DNA from: Bacteroidaceae bacterium | GTDB taxonomy: Bacteria; Bacteroidota; Bacteroidia; Bacteroidales; Bacteroidaceae | Assembly (NCBI GenBank): GCA_024683455.1 | Contig: JAIKYE010000094.1 | Location: 1 to 46,095, forward strand | Direction: 5' to 3' | DNA: 46,095 nucleotides | Shown: positions 38,323 to 46,095 of the stretch, one piece after another | Numbering within the stretch: position 1 is the first letter of the stretch | Layout: each line of letters opens with the position of its first letter | Position numbers and translations under genes: made by a program | Notes under the pieces: generated by a model | The model's input: only the letters and a program-made list of their open reading frames with translations | Database searches by the model: none | What the model was told of the DNA's origin: nothing

Positions 38323-40688
38323 ACTATCATATGTACCAAGAATGCGACAATCCACGCTATGAGGCATTGACCTGTCATAATCAGTAATGCCCATTTTCCA
38401 CCTAACTCTCTGCGGATGGTGGCAATAGCAGCAACACAAGGTGTGTAAAGCAAACAGAAAACAAGCAGAGTGAAAGCGGTACCTGCAGAGAATATCTCTG
38501 CAATATTAACGCCTGCAAAGAGGGTGCTGAGCGTACTGACTACAACCTCTTTGGCCAAAAATCCGCTTACCAACGAGGTCACAATGCGCCAATCGCCACA
38601 CCCCAAAGGGGCAAACAGGGGTGCTACCACGCTGGCCATTTGGGCCAACATACTCTCAGATTCCATACCTGGCTGCACCATCTGTAGGTGGAAGTCGAAG
38701 GTTTGCAGGAACCAGATAACGATGCTTGCCAGAAAGATAACCGTAAAGGCTCTCTGCAGGAAGTCCTTGGCTTTCTCCCATAACAACCGTGCTACATTCA
38801 TGGGCACGGGCATACGATAGTTGGGGAGTTCCATCACAAAGGGAACAGCTTCGCCTCTGAAGAGTGTCCGTTTTAGAATTATTGCCACCACAATGCCAGT
38901 CAATATACCTATTATATATAAGCCTGCCATCACCCATCCTGCATGATGTGGGAAGAAGGCAACTGCAAAGAAGGCGTAGATAGGAATCTTGGCCGTGCAG
39001 CTCATAAAAGGTGTCAGCATGATGGTAAGGCGGCGGTCACGTTCGCTGGGAAGGGTACGGCTGGCCATTACGCTGGGAACGGAACAGCCAAAGCCTATCA
39101 GCAGGGGCACGATACTTCGACCTGAAAGTCCCAACTTACGCAGCAGTTTGTCCATAACAAAGGCGATACGGGCCATGTAGCCGCTATCCTCCAACATACT
39201 CAGGAAGAAGAATAATATCACTATCAGAGGTAGGAACACCAATACGGTGCCTACGCCGCTGTAGATACCGTCTATGATGAGCGAGTGTATGGGGGGAGCT
39301 ATGTTCCAGTCGGTGAGCGTCTGGTCGGAAAGCTCTGTAAATTTCTCTATTCCTTCTTCGCACAACTCTTGCAGCCAAGCACCAACGCTGCTGAAGGTCA
39401 GGTAGAAAACCAGTGCCATGATGCCTAAAAAGGCGGGAATGGCGGTAAAACGGCCTGTCAGTATCTTATCTATCCTGCGACTGCGTATGTGTTCCTTGCT
39501 CTCCTTGGGGCGTAGCACGGTCTGACTGCATACTTGGTTGATGAAGCTGAAACGCATATCTGCCATAGCGGCGCAACGGTCAAGGCCGCGCTCTTCCTCC
39601 ATTTGCTGTAGAATGTGCTCTATGGTTTCTTGCTCGTTCTTGGTGAGGCCCAGCGCCTTGATAATCAGCGGGTCGTTCTCTATGATTTTGCTGGCAGCAA
39701 AGCGGACGGGTATCTTAGCCTCCTGGGCATGGTCTTCTATGAAGTGCATGATGGCATGCAGGCAACGGTGAACAGCGCCTCCGTGATCCTCAGGGCTACA
39801 GAAATCCTGTCTGCCGGGACCTTCTTGATAACGGGCAACGTGTATGGCGTGTGTCACCACCTCATCCACACCCTCGTTCTTCATGGCGCTGATGGGGATA
39901 ACGGGAATGCCCAACAAGCGTTCCATCTTGTTGATTCTGACGGTTCCTCCGTTATTTTTCATCTCGTCCATCATGTTCAGCGCCAACACCATGGGGATGT
40001 TCAGCTCCATCAGTTGCATCGTCAGGTAGAGGCTGCGCTCAATGCATGTGGTGTCTATGATGTTGATAATGCCCGAGGGACGGTTTTCTAGGATAAACTG
40101 ACGGCTTACTATCTCCTCGTTGGTATATGGGCTAAGGCTGTAGATGCCGGGAAGGTCGGTCACCAATGTGTTGGGATAGCCTTTTATCATGCCATCCTTG
40201 CGATCGACCGTCACCCCAGGGAAGTTGCCTACATGCTGGTTGCTGCCCGTCAGCTGGTTGAAAAGCGTGGTTTTACCGCAATTCTGGTTACCTACAAGAG
40301 CAAAGGTTAGTTTCTCTGTTTGAACAGGACCGTGTGGCTGCGATGGGTCGTGATAGCGTGGTCCATCCTCTCCCAATCCTGGGTGTTCAACAGGACTTTC
40401 CCATTTTTCTTCTTGGGTAGCAGAGTTGTCTGCAGTACTCCCCCCAAGAGGGAGCTGAGATGGAGCTTTTACCTCTATCTTCTCTGCATCTGCCAATCGC
40501 AATGTCAGTTCATAACCATGAATACGCAACTCCATAGGGTCGCCCATAGGTGCAAACTTCTGCAGCAGCACCTCGGCACCAGGGATTACTCCCATGTCCA
40601 GAAAATGCTGTCGTAGGGCGCCCGTTCCACCCACTCGGGTAACAACGGCCCGCTGCCCTTTCTTTAAATCTCTAAGCGTCTTGGCCAT
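38319..40688 (-). CDS. feoAB: Fused ferrous iron transporter FeoA-FeoB
   Basis: This is the main Fe(II) uptake system of anaerobes. The 789-residue chain fuses FeoA (about 1-75, an SH3-like domain: LRQHFLDMGVIPGAEV, GYELTLRL) to FeoB, as is common in Bacteroidetes. FeoB starts at about 126 with G1 GNQNCGKT (133-140), then HVGNFPGVTVD, DLPGIYSLSPY and NMMDE. The membrane part (about 400-785) has the two Gate regions, including GFGCSVPSVMASRTL. The 50-residue linker includes APSQLPLGGS, encoded by a sequence like the C-rich/G-rich palindromes. The Cys-rich protein gene overlaps its stop. Confidence 0.95.
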   Translation of the reverse strand: MAKTLRDLKKGQRAVVTRVGGTGALRQHFLDMGVIPGAEVLLQKFAPMGDPMELRIHGYELTLRLADAEKIEVKAPSQLPLGGSTADNSATQEEKWESPVEHPGLGEDGPRYHDPSQPHGPVQTEKLTFALVGNQNCGKTTLFNQLTGSNQHVGNFPGVTVDRKDGMIKGYPNTLVTDLPGIYSLSPYTNEEIVSRQFILENRPSGIINIIDTTCIERSLYLTMQLMELNIPMVLALNMMDEMKNNGGTVRINKMERLLGIPVIPISAMKNEGVDEVVTHAIHVARYQEGPGRQDFCSPEDHGGAVHRCLHAIMHFIEDHAQEAKIPVRFAASKIIENDPLIIKALGLTKNEQETIEHILQQMEEERGLDRCAAMADMRFSFINQVCSQTVLRPKESKEHIRSRRIDKILTGRFTAIPAFLGIMALVFYLTFSSVGAWLQELCEEGIEKFTELSDQTLTDWNIAPPIHSLIIDGIYSGVGTVLVFLPLIVILFFFLSMLEDSGYMARIAFVMDKLLRKLGLSGRSIVPLLIGFGCSVPSVMASRTLPSERDRRLTIMLTPFMSCTAKIPIYAFFAVAFFPHHAGWVMAGLYIIGILTGIVVAIILKRTLFRGEAVPFVMELPNYRMPVPMNVARLLWEKAKDFLQRAFTVIFLASIVIWFLQTFDFHLQMVQPGMESESMLAQMASVVAPLFAPLGCGDWRIVTSLVSGFLAKEVVVSTLSTLFAGVNIAEIFSAGTAFTLLVFCLLYTPCVAAIATIRRELGGKWALLIMTGQCLIAWIVAFLVHMIV
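40439..40466 (-). repeat. Palindrome-like sequence within the FeoA-FeoB linker
   Basis: On the minus strand it reads CTCCATCTCAGCTCCCTCTT followed by GGGGGGAG. The order (CTCCATCT, a C-rich arm, a short loop, a G-rich arm) matches the element after secDF. CTCCC/GGGAG is the strongest stem. It encodes APSQLPLGGS. Confidence 0.55.
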
Positions 40689-40709
40689 CTGCTATTCTCT
40701 TTCTGACTG

Positions 40710-40717
40710 CAAAGTTA
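40710..40717 (-). promoter_or_regulatory. -7 box of feoAB
   Basis: TAACTTTG on the minus strand matches TAnnTTTG, 21 bases before the ATG. No good -33 box and no obvious Fur-type palindrome were found. Confidence 0.5.
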
Positions 40718-40810
40718 CACTTTTTTCCGAAAAGAAAAGTATGCCAAAGCCTTAGAATTAAATGGGGAAGGGTAAAGATACCCACTATTAGGTATTGGGG
40801 TTACGGAGCT

Positions 40811-41278
40811 TTATTTCAGGTGTACTTTCCTGTGTTCGTCAAGATACAATACTGTTTTGACACTAAATTTAGGATTAGCATGTTGGTCGTTGCAAGAGTC
40901 AAGGTCGCAGAAATCTGCGATATTCCTGTCAATCTCGGCATAAGAGATAACCATATTATCCTTCACAAACAACAACTGACAGTAGCCGTCATATAAAGTT
41001 GTATTCTCGATGCTTTTTTTAGCTTTGTTTATTATTTCCAGGTGTCTGTTCTGCTCGAAGAACTCTGCATTGTAAGGCTCCACGATATATATGCTGTCAG
41101 CCGAGTAACAAACTGCTGACAGGTCGAATTCCTCTCCTACAGGAATACTCTTCAAATGGCTCACAAGGTTTTCTGTGTTGTCCTTCAGAAACACACGACC
41201 GTCCAGAAAGAAACAATAATAGACGCCGCCTACAATGCATAGTAGGACGATTGTAAACACACTCAGTACTTTTTTCAT
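40811..41278 (-). CDS. Hypothetical membrane-anchored or exported protein
   Basis: I do not recognise this 155-residue protein. It has an N-terminal hydrophobic segment (KVLSVFTIVLLCIVGGVYYCFFL) that is either a signal peptide or an anchor. The rest is soluble, with scattered Cys and acidic residues (SADSIYIVEPYNAEFFEQN; DFCDLDSCNDQ). The gene has its own -7 box at 41311-41318, an A-rich leader, and is flanked by 122 and 158 bases of non-coding DNA. Codon use is A/T-rich compared with feoAB and the M16 gene, which may point to a recent or lineage-specific gene. Confidence 0.65.
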   Translation of the reverse strand: MKKVLSVFTIVLLCIVGGVYYCFFLDGRVFLKDNTENLVSHLKSIPVGEEFDLSAVCYSADSIYIVEPYNAEFFEQNRHLEIINKAKKSIENTTLYDGYCQLLFVKDNMVISYAEIDRNIADFCDLDSCNDQHANPKFSVKTVLYLDEHRKVHLK

Positions 41279-41310
41279 GTCTGTATCGTTTGTTGTTTGT
41301 TTTTCGGTAA

Positions 41311-41318
41311 CAAATATA
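41311..41318 (-). promoter_or_regulatory. -7 box of the hypothetical gene at 40811-41278
   Basis: TATATTTG on the minus strand matches TAnnTTTG. A possible CTTG lies 21 bases upstream. The leader is about 33 bases and A/C-rich. Confidence 0.5.
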
Positions 41319-41436
41319 CGACAGTTTAATTTTTCGAAACAAGTGTTGCAACAAACATTAACGGTTTTGAAGCGTGTTTTTAACGTTCGTTTCTAGTTGG
41401 AGAATGGAACCTTGACGATAAAAGGGGAAGATTTGT

Positions 41437-42696
41437 TTACTTATAGATTAACGTGTGCAGATTCTGGGGTGAAAAGACCTCTTGGGCGGTCTCCCAGAGC
41501 TGGTCGGGTGTCAATTCATCCAATCTGTTGAAAAGTTGCTGCATGGTTTGGGTGCTGTCGTAATGCAGGTAGCGCTTAGCCATAGAGATGGCAAGGCTCT
41601 CGAAGTTGTCGTACGAGACGGCTATTTGCCCCTTCAACTGGCGACGGGCAGCATTCAGCCTTTGAACGGAAAGAGGCTTGTCTGTCAGTTTCTGCAGTTC
41701 GCGTTCCACCAAGCGGCAGCATTTACGGACATCCTTGGAATCGCAACCGAAATAGGTAGTCCATACGCCAGAGTCGGTATAGCAGGTGGCGTTGCTCTCT
41801 ACTGTATAGACAAGTCCGTTGCGTTCGCGCAAAGAGAGGTTCAGCAGGCTGCTCATGCAGGGGCCGCCCAGCAGGTTATTCATCAGGTATAGATGCAGAT
41901 GTCTGGGATTATTTCCGCCAAAAGAGCGTGCGCCAATCACTACGTGGGCCTGATGGGTGTCCTTCTTGCGGGTGGTTGTCGCTTCTGCAGGGCGGAAGGG
42001 GACTGGAGCCGTTCTGGGCAGCGGCATAAGGGAGTAGGAGGGGTGCGAAAGATTACTATTTGCAAGTGCCTTTTCTGTGAGGCGTATCACTTGCTCGGGC
42101 TCTACATCACCATATACAAAGAGCACCATCCGTTCAGGTCGGTACATGCGTTGGTGAAAGGCATGCATGTGTTGGCTGGTAAGTTCCCGGAGTTTGTCGG
42201 CCTCTCCCAATATATTACGTCCCAAAGGATGGCTGGGAAAGCAGATTTCCTCGAATTCATCGTAGATAAGTTCGCAGGGTTGATCGTTGTAGCTCTCTAT
42301 CTCATCAATGACCACCTCCACCTCTTTGCTCATCTCTTCTTGCAGAAAAGTGCTGTTGAGCGTGATGTCCACCAATAGGTCGATGGCTTTGGGCAGATGC
42401 TGCTTGAGAACGGAGCTGTAGAAGACCGTCTCCTCCTTGCCCGTATAGGCATTCAGATCGCCGCCCACAGATTCCAGTCGGTTGATAATCTGACGGGCTG
42501 TACGCCTGTGTGTACCCTTGAAGCTCATGTGTTCCACAAAGTGGGCCATGCCGCTCTCGTGGTACTGCTCGTCCCTGGTTCCTGCATCAACGGCAATGCC
42601 GCAGTAGACCACCTGTGTGGGGCTGGGCGCACAAATGATACGCATGCCACACGGCAGTGTATGAGTAGTGAAGGGATTCTCTATGAATGGAGGCAT
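41437..42696 (-). CDS. M16-family zinc metallopeptidase
   Basis: The 419-residue protein is a single-unit member of the insulinase/processing-peptidase family. The inverted zinc motif is HFVEH at 52-56, in ESGMAHFVEHMSFKGT; Glu55 is catalytic and His52 and His56 bind zinc. The third ligand is expected in EVVIDEIESYNDQP. The C-terminal inactive half has GGPCMSSLLNLSLRERNGLVYTV, the substrate-binding R/Y region of the family. No signal peptide is seen, so it may act in the cytoplasm on peptides. It diverges from mutS. Confidence 0.93.
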   Translation of the reverse strand: MPPFIENPFTTHTLPCGMRIICAPSPTQVVYCGIAVDAGTRDEQYHESGMAHFVEHMSFKGTHRRTARQIINRLESVGGDLNAYTGKEETVFYSSVLKQHLPKAIDLLVDITLNSTFLQEEMSKEVEVVIDEIESYNDQPCELIYDEFEEICFPSHPLGRNILGEADKLRELTSQHMHAFHQRMYRPERMVLFVYGDVEPEQVIRLTEKALANSNLSHPSYSLMPLPRTAPVPFRPAEATTTRKKDTHQAHVVIGARSFGGNNPRHLHLYLMNNLLGGPCMSSLLNLSLRERNGLVYTVESNATCYTDSGVWTTYFGCDSKDVRKCCRLVERELQKLTDKPLSVQRLNAARRQLKGQIAVSYDNFESLAISMAKRYLHYDSTQTMQQLFNRLDELTPDQLWETAQEVFSPQNLHTLIYK

Positions 42697-42719
42697 AATA
42701 TTACGCTCAAAATTACGTG

Positions 42720-42751
42720 CAAAAGTACTGCATTTCCACTAAATGGACAAT
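42720..42751 (-). promoter_or_regulatory. Promoter of the M16 peptidase gene
   Basis: On the minus strand, ATTG (plus 42748-42751), a spacer of 20, then TACTTTTG (plus 42720-42727), a full -7 match 24 bases before the ATG. Confidence 0.6.
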
Positions 42752-42791
42752 GTTTTGGGGTAAAGTTTACCCTTATTTCGGTGAAAAGTAG

Positions 42792-42799
42792 TATCTTTG
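42792..42799 (+). promoter_or_regulatory. -7 box of mutS
   Basis: TATCTTTG matches TAnnTTTG, 23 bases before the ATG. The nearest -33 candidate, TTTA at 42766-42769, is 22 bases away and weak. Confidence 0.5.
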
Positions 42800-42822
42800 T
42801 CCGAAAAGAACACAGATAGACT

Positions 42823-45438
42823 ATGGCAAAGGATGGGTTAACCCCGATGATGAAGCAGTTCTACGACCTGAAAGCAAAGCACCCGGATGCATTGCTCCTG
42901 TTCAGGTGTGGTGACTTTTATGAAACCTATGCAGATGATGCTGTTATAGCATCTGAAATCTTAGGTATTACACTTACTCGTCGTAATAACGGAAAGGAGA
43001 ATATGCCTAGCACAGAGATGGCGGGATTTCCTCACCATGCCTTAGATACTTATTTGCCTAAGTTGGTAAGAGCGGGTAAGCGTGTAGCCATCTGTGACCA
43101 GTTGGAAGATCCGAAACTTACCAAGACACTTGTTAAGCGTGGAATTACCGAGTTGGTTACTCCCGGTGTAGCCATGAACGATACGGTGCTTAATCATAAG
43201 GAAAACAACTTCTTGGCAGCCGTTCACTTTGGTAAGGCGTCCTGTGGTCTTTCTTTTCTGGATATCAGTACAGGTGAGTTCTTGGTGGCAGAAGGAACGA
43301 TAGATTATGTTGATAAACTTCTAGGTAATTTTTCTCCCAAGGAGGTGCTTTATGAACGTGGTAAGCAAGGGATGTTTGAAGGTTCGTTTGGCACCAAATT
43401 CATCACGTTCCCTTTGGATGACTGGTGCTTTACAGAGAGTACAGCCAAGGAGAAACTGCACAAGCATTTCGAGGTTAAGAACTTGAAAGGTTTTGGCATT
43501 GATCACCTTCATAACGGTATTGTAGCGGCGGGAGTTATCCTACAGTACCTTATTATGACCCAGCACCTGCAGTTAAAACATATTACATCACTTAGGAGAA
43601 TAGAGGAGGAGCGCTTTGTCCGTCTGGATAAGTTCACGATCAGGAACTTGGAGTTGATGGGAGCTATGAATGACGATGGTATCTCCTTACTCGACGTGAT
43701 AGACAAGACCATTACTCCTATGGGTGCTCGTATGCTACGTCGTTGGATGCTCTTCCCGTTGAAGGATGTTAGTAGGATTCGGGAGCGTCAAGACGTGGTG
43801 GATTATCTGTTTCGTGAGCCGGATGCTCGCGAGCTGATTTCCGATCATCTGCATAGGATTGGTGATTTGGAGCGTATTATCTCCAAGGTGAGTGTTGGGC
43901 GTGTATCACCTCGTGATGTGGTACAACTGAAGATTGCCCTGCAGAGCATAGCACCCATAAAGTCCATTTGCGAACAGTCTGATGACACGGTGCTAAAACG
44001 AATAGGAGAGCAGTTGAACCTTTGTGTCAGCATTCGCGACCGTATAGCTCAAGAGATACAGCCAGACCCGCCTTTGATGGTGAACAAGGGAAATGTGATT
44101 GCCGAGGGCGTGAACGAAGAACTCGACGAATTGCGCCGTATTGCCTTTCAGGGAAAGGATTACCTATTGCAAATTCAGCAGCGCGAGATAGAAGCTACAG
44201 GCATTCAGAGTTTGAAGATTGGATACAATAATGTCTTTGGCTATTATCTGGAGGTTAGAAATACCTATAAGGATCTAGTGCCAGCTGAGTGGATTCGTAA
44301 GCAAACGCTGACACAGGCTGAGCGCTATATCACTCAGGAACTGAAGGAGTACGAAGAGAAAATTATGGGGGCCGAAGACCGTATCCTTGCGTTGGAAACG
44401 CGTCTTTTCAATGAGTTGGTGGTAGCTCTTTCGGAATATACGCCGTCTATTCAGGTTGATGCCAGTCTGATTGCCCAGCTTGACTGTCTGCTCTCCTTTG
44501 CGGTAAGTGCCCAGGAGAACCATTATATACGTCCCGTTGTGGATGAATCAGATGTGATAGACATTCATCAGGGCCGTCATCCTGTGATAGAGAAGCAGCT
44601 ACCCATAGGAGAACGCTATGTAGCCAACGATGTGTATATGGATTCCGAGAAGCAGCAGATAATCATTATTACCGGTCCCAATATGGCTGGTAAGAGTGCG
44701 TTGCTCCGACAGACAGCCCTCATCACTCTTATGGCACAGATTGGTAGTTTCGTGCCAGCCGAGAGTGCACGTATAGGATACGTCGATAAAATCTTCACTC
44801 GTGTGGGTGCCAGCGATAATATCTCTGTGGGCGAGAGTACCTTTATGGTGGAGATGAGTGAGGCTTCCAATATCCTGAACAATATATCAGACCGCAGCCT
44901 TGTTCTCTTTGACGAACTGGGTCGTGGTACCAGCACCTATGATGGTATCTCCATAGCGTGGGCTATTGTTGAGTTTATTCATGAGAACAGGAAAGGTCGT
45001 GCCCGCACTCTCTTTGCCACTCACTATCATGAGTTGAACGAGATGGAGAAGAGTTTCTCTCGTATCAAGAATTACAATGTCAGTGTGCGCGAGGTGGACG
45101 GCAAGGTTATCTTCTTGCGTAAATTGGAGCGTGGCGGTTCAGAACATAGCTTTGGTATTCATGTAGCTAAATTGGCGGGTATGCCCAGTTCTATTGTCAA
45201 GCGTGCCAATGTGATATTGAAGCAGTTGGAGGATTCTATGGACCATGAGAATTTGGGTAAGGGTGTTATTGCTGTTCCTCAGTCAGATACAGGAGTCCAG
45301 ATGAGTTTCTTCCAGTTGGACGACCCTGTTCTTACCCAGATAAGGGATGAATTTATCAATCTGGATATCAACAACCTCACACCTATTGAAGCGCTGAATA
45401 AACTAAATGAAATAAAGCGACTGGTAAAGGGAAAGTAA
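42823..45438 (+). CDS. mutS: DNA mismatch repair protein MutS
   Basis: MutS recognises mismatches and, with MutL, starts repair. The 871-residue length fits MutS1. The N-terminal mismatch-binding motif FYE is at 32-34 (RCGDFYETY). Connector, lever (about 270-570) and clamp domains follow. The ATPase domain has Walker A GPNMAGKS (618-625), the DNIS...STFMVEMSE signature, Walker [10 protein letters not shown] (697-705) and FATHYHEL. The C-terminus ends with the helix-turn-helix used for dimer contact ([19 protein letters not shown]). All key residues are intact. The stop is 20 bases before a heptamer array. Confidence 0.97.
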   Translation: MAKDGLTPMMKQFYDLKAKHPDALLLFRCGDFYETYADDAVIASEILGITLTRRNNGKENMPSTEMAGFPHHALDTYLPKLVRAGKRVAICDQLEDPKLTKTLVKRGITELVTPGVAMNDTVLNHKENNFLAAVHFGKASCGLSFLDISTGEFLVAEGTIDYVDKLLGNFSPKEVLYERGKQGMFEGSFGTKFITFPLDDWCFTESTAKEKLHKHFEVKNLKGFGIDHLHNGIVAAGVILQYLIMTQHLQLKHITSLRRIEEERFVRLDKFTIRNLELMGAMNDDGISLLDVIDKTITPMGARMLRRWMLFPLKDVSRIRERQDVVDYLFREPDARELISDHLHRIGDLERIISKVSVGRVSPRDVVQLKIALQSIAPIKSICEQSDDTVLKRIGEQLNLCVSIRDRIAQEIQPDPPLMVNKGNVIAEGVNEELDELRRIAFQGKDYLLQIQQREIEATGIQSLKIGYNNVFGYYLEVRNTYKDLVPAEWIRKQTLTQAERYITQELKEYEEKIMGAEDRILALETRLFNELVVALSEYTPSIQVDASLIAQLDCLLSFAVSAQENHYIRPVVDESDVIDIHQGRHPVIEKQLPIGERYVANDVYMDSEKQQIIIITGPNMAGKSALLRQTALITLMAQIGSFVPAESARIGYVDKIFTRVGASDNISVGESTFMVEMSEASNILNNISDRSLVLFDELGRGTSTYDGISIAWAIVEFIHENRKGRARTLFATHYHELNEMEKSFSRIKNYNVSVREVDGKVIFLRKLERGGSEHSFGIHVAKLAGMPSSIVKRANVILKQLEDSMDHENLGKGVIAVPQSDTGVQMSFFQLDDPVLTQIRDEFINLDINNLTPIEALNKLNEIKRLVKGK

Positions 45439-45458
45439 TTACATGTTTCCCACATTAT

Positions 45459-45479
45459 CCGCTAACCGCTAACCGCTAA
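45459..45479 (-). repeat. CCGCTAA heptamer array at the mutS / hypothetical gene junction
   Basis: Three perfect CCGCTAA units on the plus strand. In the sense of the opposing gene (minus strand) the unit reads GGTTAGC and encodes its last residues (VSG) and stop codon. This is the same unit as at the end of the O-methyltransferase gene, again in sense orientation and supplying TAG. Confidence 0.9.
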
Positions 45480-45858
45480 CCGATTTCTTTTCCTCGGGGG
45501 AGTTATAGTAGGCATCCCATTCCTTCTGAACTTCCTTCCAATCTACGGCTTCGCCTGATGCGATGGCTTCTGCCTGTCGGGCTGCTTCATCTCTGGCCTT
45601 ATCGCGTGCACGCTTAGCTTTCATTGCCTCTATGGTGGCATCATCAAGAATAAGGATTCGTTGCTTACGGATGCATTCCTGAAGCTCATCATACCCAAAG
45701 GCTTTCCCTTGTACGTTGAAATCGGAGATGTTAAACTCGTAATCTACACGCAGGGTATGCCTTATCATCTTCTGCTGGAAGCGTGTTCCGGCATTCTTTA
45801 GCTTCAGCAGCTTTCCTATCTTTTCGATTTCTTTTTGTGAGAATTTATTTCGTCCCAT
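45469..45858 (-). CDS. Conserved-looking small charged protein of unknown function
   Basis: I cannot name this 129-residue protein. It has no signal peptide or membrane segment. The N-terminal half (GRNKFSQKEIEKIGKLLKLKNAGTRFQQKMIRHTLR) is basic and helical. The middle (GYDELQECIRKQRILILDDATIEAMKAKRARDKARDEAARQ) is a long charged helix, possibly a coiled coil. The protein ends in residues coded by the heptamer array. It converges on mutS and lies upstream of nothing but the ccsA end, which has the same orientation, so it may follow the cytochrome c biogenesis gene in one transcript. Confidence 0.7.
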   Translation of the reverse strand: MGRNKFSQKEIEKIGKLLKLKNAGTRFQQKMIRHTLRVDYEFNISDFNVQGKAFGYDELQECIRKQRILILDDATIEAMKAKRARDKARDEAARQAEAIASGEAVDWKEVQKEWDAYYNSPEEKKSVSG

Positions 45859-45885
45859 ATCATGTAATGTAATAGCACGTTGTTT

Positions 45886-46095
45886 TTATCCTGCATAGCT
45901 GTGCATGCCACCTAGCAGGAAGTTCACCCCGAAGTAAGTCATCAGCAGACAGGCAAAGGCCAGAATAGAATAGATGCGGTAGTTGCGTATATTATTAAAC
46001 CAGGGAAGGCTTTTGCTATGCAGCGGGATGCTGTACACCAGCAGTGTGATGAGAGCCCAGCTTTCCTTAGGATCCCAGCTCCAATAGGTTCCCCA
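45886..46095 (-). CDS. CcsA/CcsBA-type cytochrome c biogenesis protein, C-terminal end (partial)
   Basis: The last 69 codons of a gene that continues beyond the window. The visible part begins WGTYWSWDPKESWALI, the tryptophan-rich heme-handling motif of CcsA/CcmF proteins. Next is a membrane helix (ALITLLVYSIPLH), a polar loop (SKSLPWFNNIRNYR) and a final helix with LMTYFGVNFLLGGMHSYAG. The GxNFLLGGxHSYA end, with its His, is typical of CcsA. The protein delivers heme to exported cytochromes c. In Bacteroidales it is often a CcsB-CcsA fusion; the upstream part is not visible here. Confidence 0.9.
   Translation of the reverse strand, partial: WGTYWSWDPKESWALITLLVYSIPLHSKSLPWFNNIRNYRIYSILAFACLLMTYFGVNFLLGGMHSYAG

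Noticed and set aside
38323..38439. Longer version of the Cys-rich Feo protein starting at 38439
   Set aside because: The extra residues lie in feoB sequence in another frame; the ATG at 38322 overlaps the feoAB stop, a normal coupled start.
40740..40800. Riboswitch or Fur box before feoAB
   Set aside because: Some short inverted bases (GGGTA/TACCC) are present, but they lie beyond the -7 box on the far side and match no known motif that I can identify.

Overview
The window looks like Bacteroidales chromosome, most likely a Prevotella-type gut or rumen anaerobe. The evidence is the fused SecD-SecF, the FeoA-FeoB fusion, HU, the Bacteroidetes-type signal peptidase, XerD and LuxS, hydrolases with a short C-terminal sorting-like tail, and promoters of the Bacteroidetes type (TTTG or xTTG, 19-20 bases, TAnnTTTG) before many genes. 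No tRNA, rRNA, CRISPR array, IS element or prophage was seen.

Layout. 1-4605 is a tightly overlapping housekeeping run: the end of dapB, signal peptidase I, a WbqC-like protein, a large RluA-type pseudouridine synthase and a PHP-domain phosphatase. It converges on luxS. 5186-11420 is a polysaccharide locus: a very large secreted GH2 protein (GH2, jelly-roll, degenerate GH43-like propeller, jelly-roll, sorting tail) diverges from an AraC regulator and a GH5 mannanase-like lipoprotein. 11507-20950 holds an O-methyltransferase, aroQ, xerD, an OmpA/TPR lipoprotein, a thioredoxin-fold lipoprotein without cysteines, comM, HU, a rhomboid protease and a membrane-anchored nuclease/phosphatase-family protein. 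secDF (21077-24112) converges on a secreted GH33 sialidase, which diverges from an omega-amidase-like nitrilase.

27385-36877 is a coherent aromatic-acid block: indolepyruvate:ferredoxin oxidoreductase alpha and beta, an aminotransferase, a porin, a sodium/solute symporter, two arylacetate-CoA ligases of identical length and a tandem-ACT protein. Read one way it turns aromatic amino acids into arylacetates. Read the other way it builds Phe/Trp/Tyr from imported arylacetates by reductive carboxylation. 36890-46095 holds PBP4 (dacB), a small Cys-rich Feo protein overlapping it, feoAB, a hypothetical protein, an M16 peptidase, mutS, a charged hypothetical protein and the end of a CcsA-type cytochrome c biogenesis protein.

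The least-explained feature of the window lies between the genes. Many spacers are built from degenerate tandem repeats with a strict 7-base period. The unit differs from place to place (AATGTTC, CCGCTAA, AAAGTCT, ACCTATA, AACAGTA, AGTTGAA), the arrays often begin on a stop codon or end at the next start codon, and the register sometimes holds when the unit changes. One such array lies inside the GH2 coding sequence. A second repeat class, a C-rich/G-rich palindrome, follows two stop codons and has versions inside the rluA-like gene (about 115 bp, in frame) and the FeoA-FeoB linker. A third oddity is a perfect, codon-aligned 18-bp inverted repeat at the start of a lipoprotein gene.
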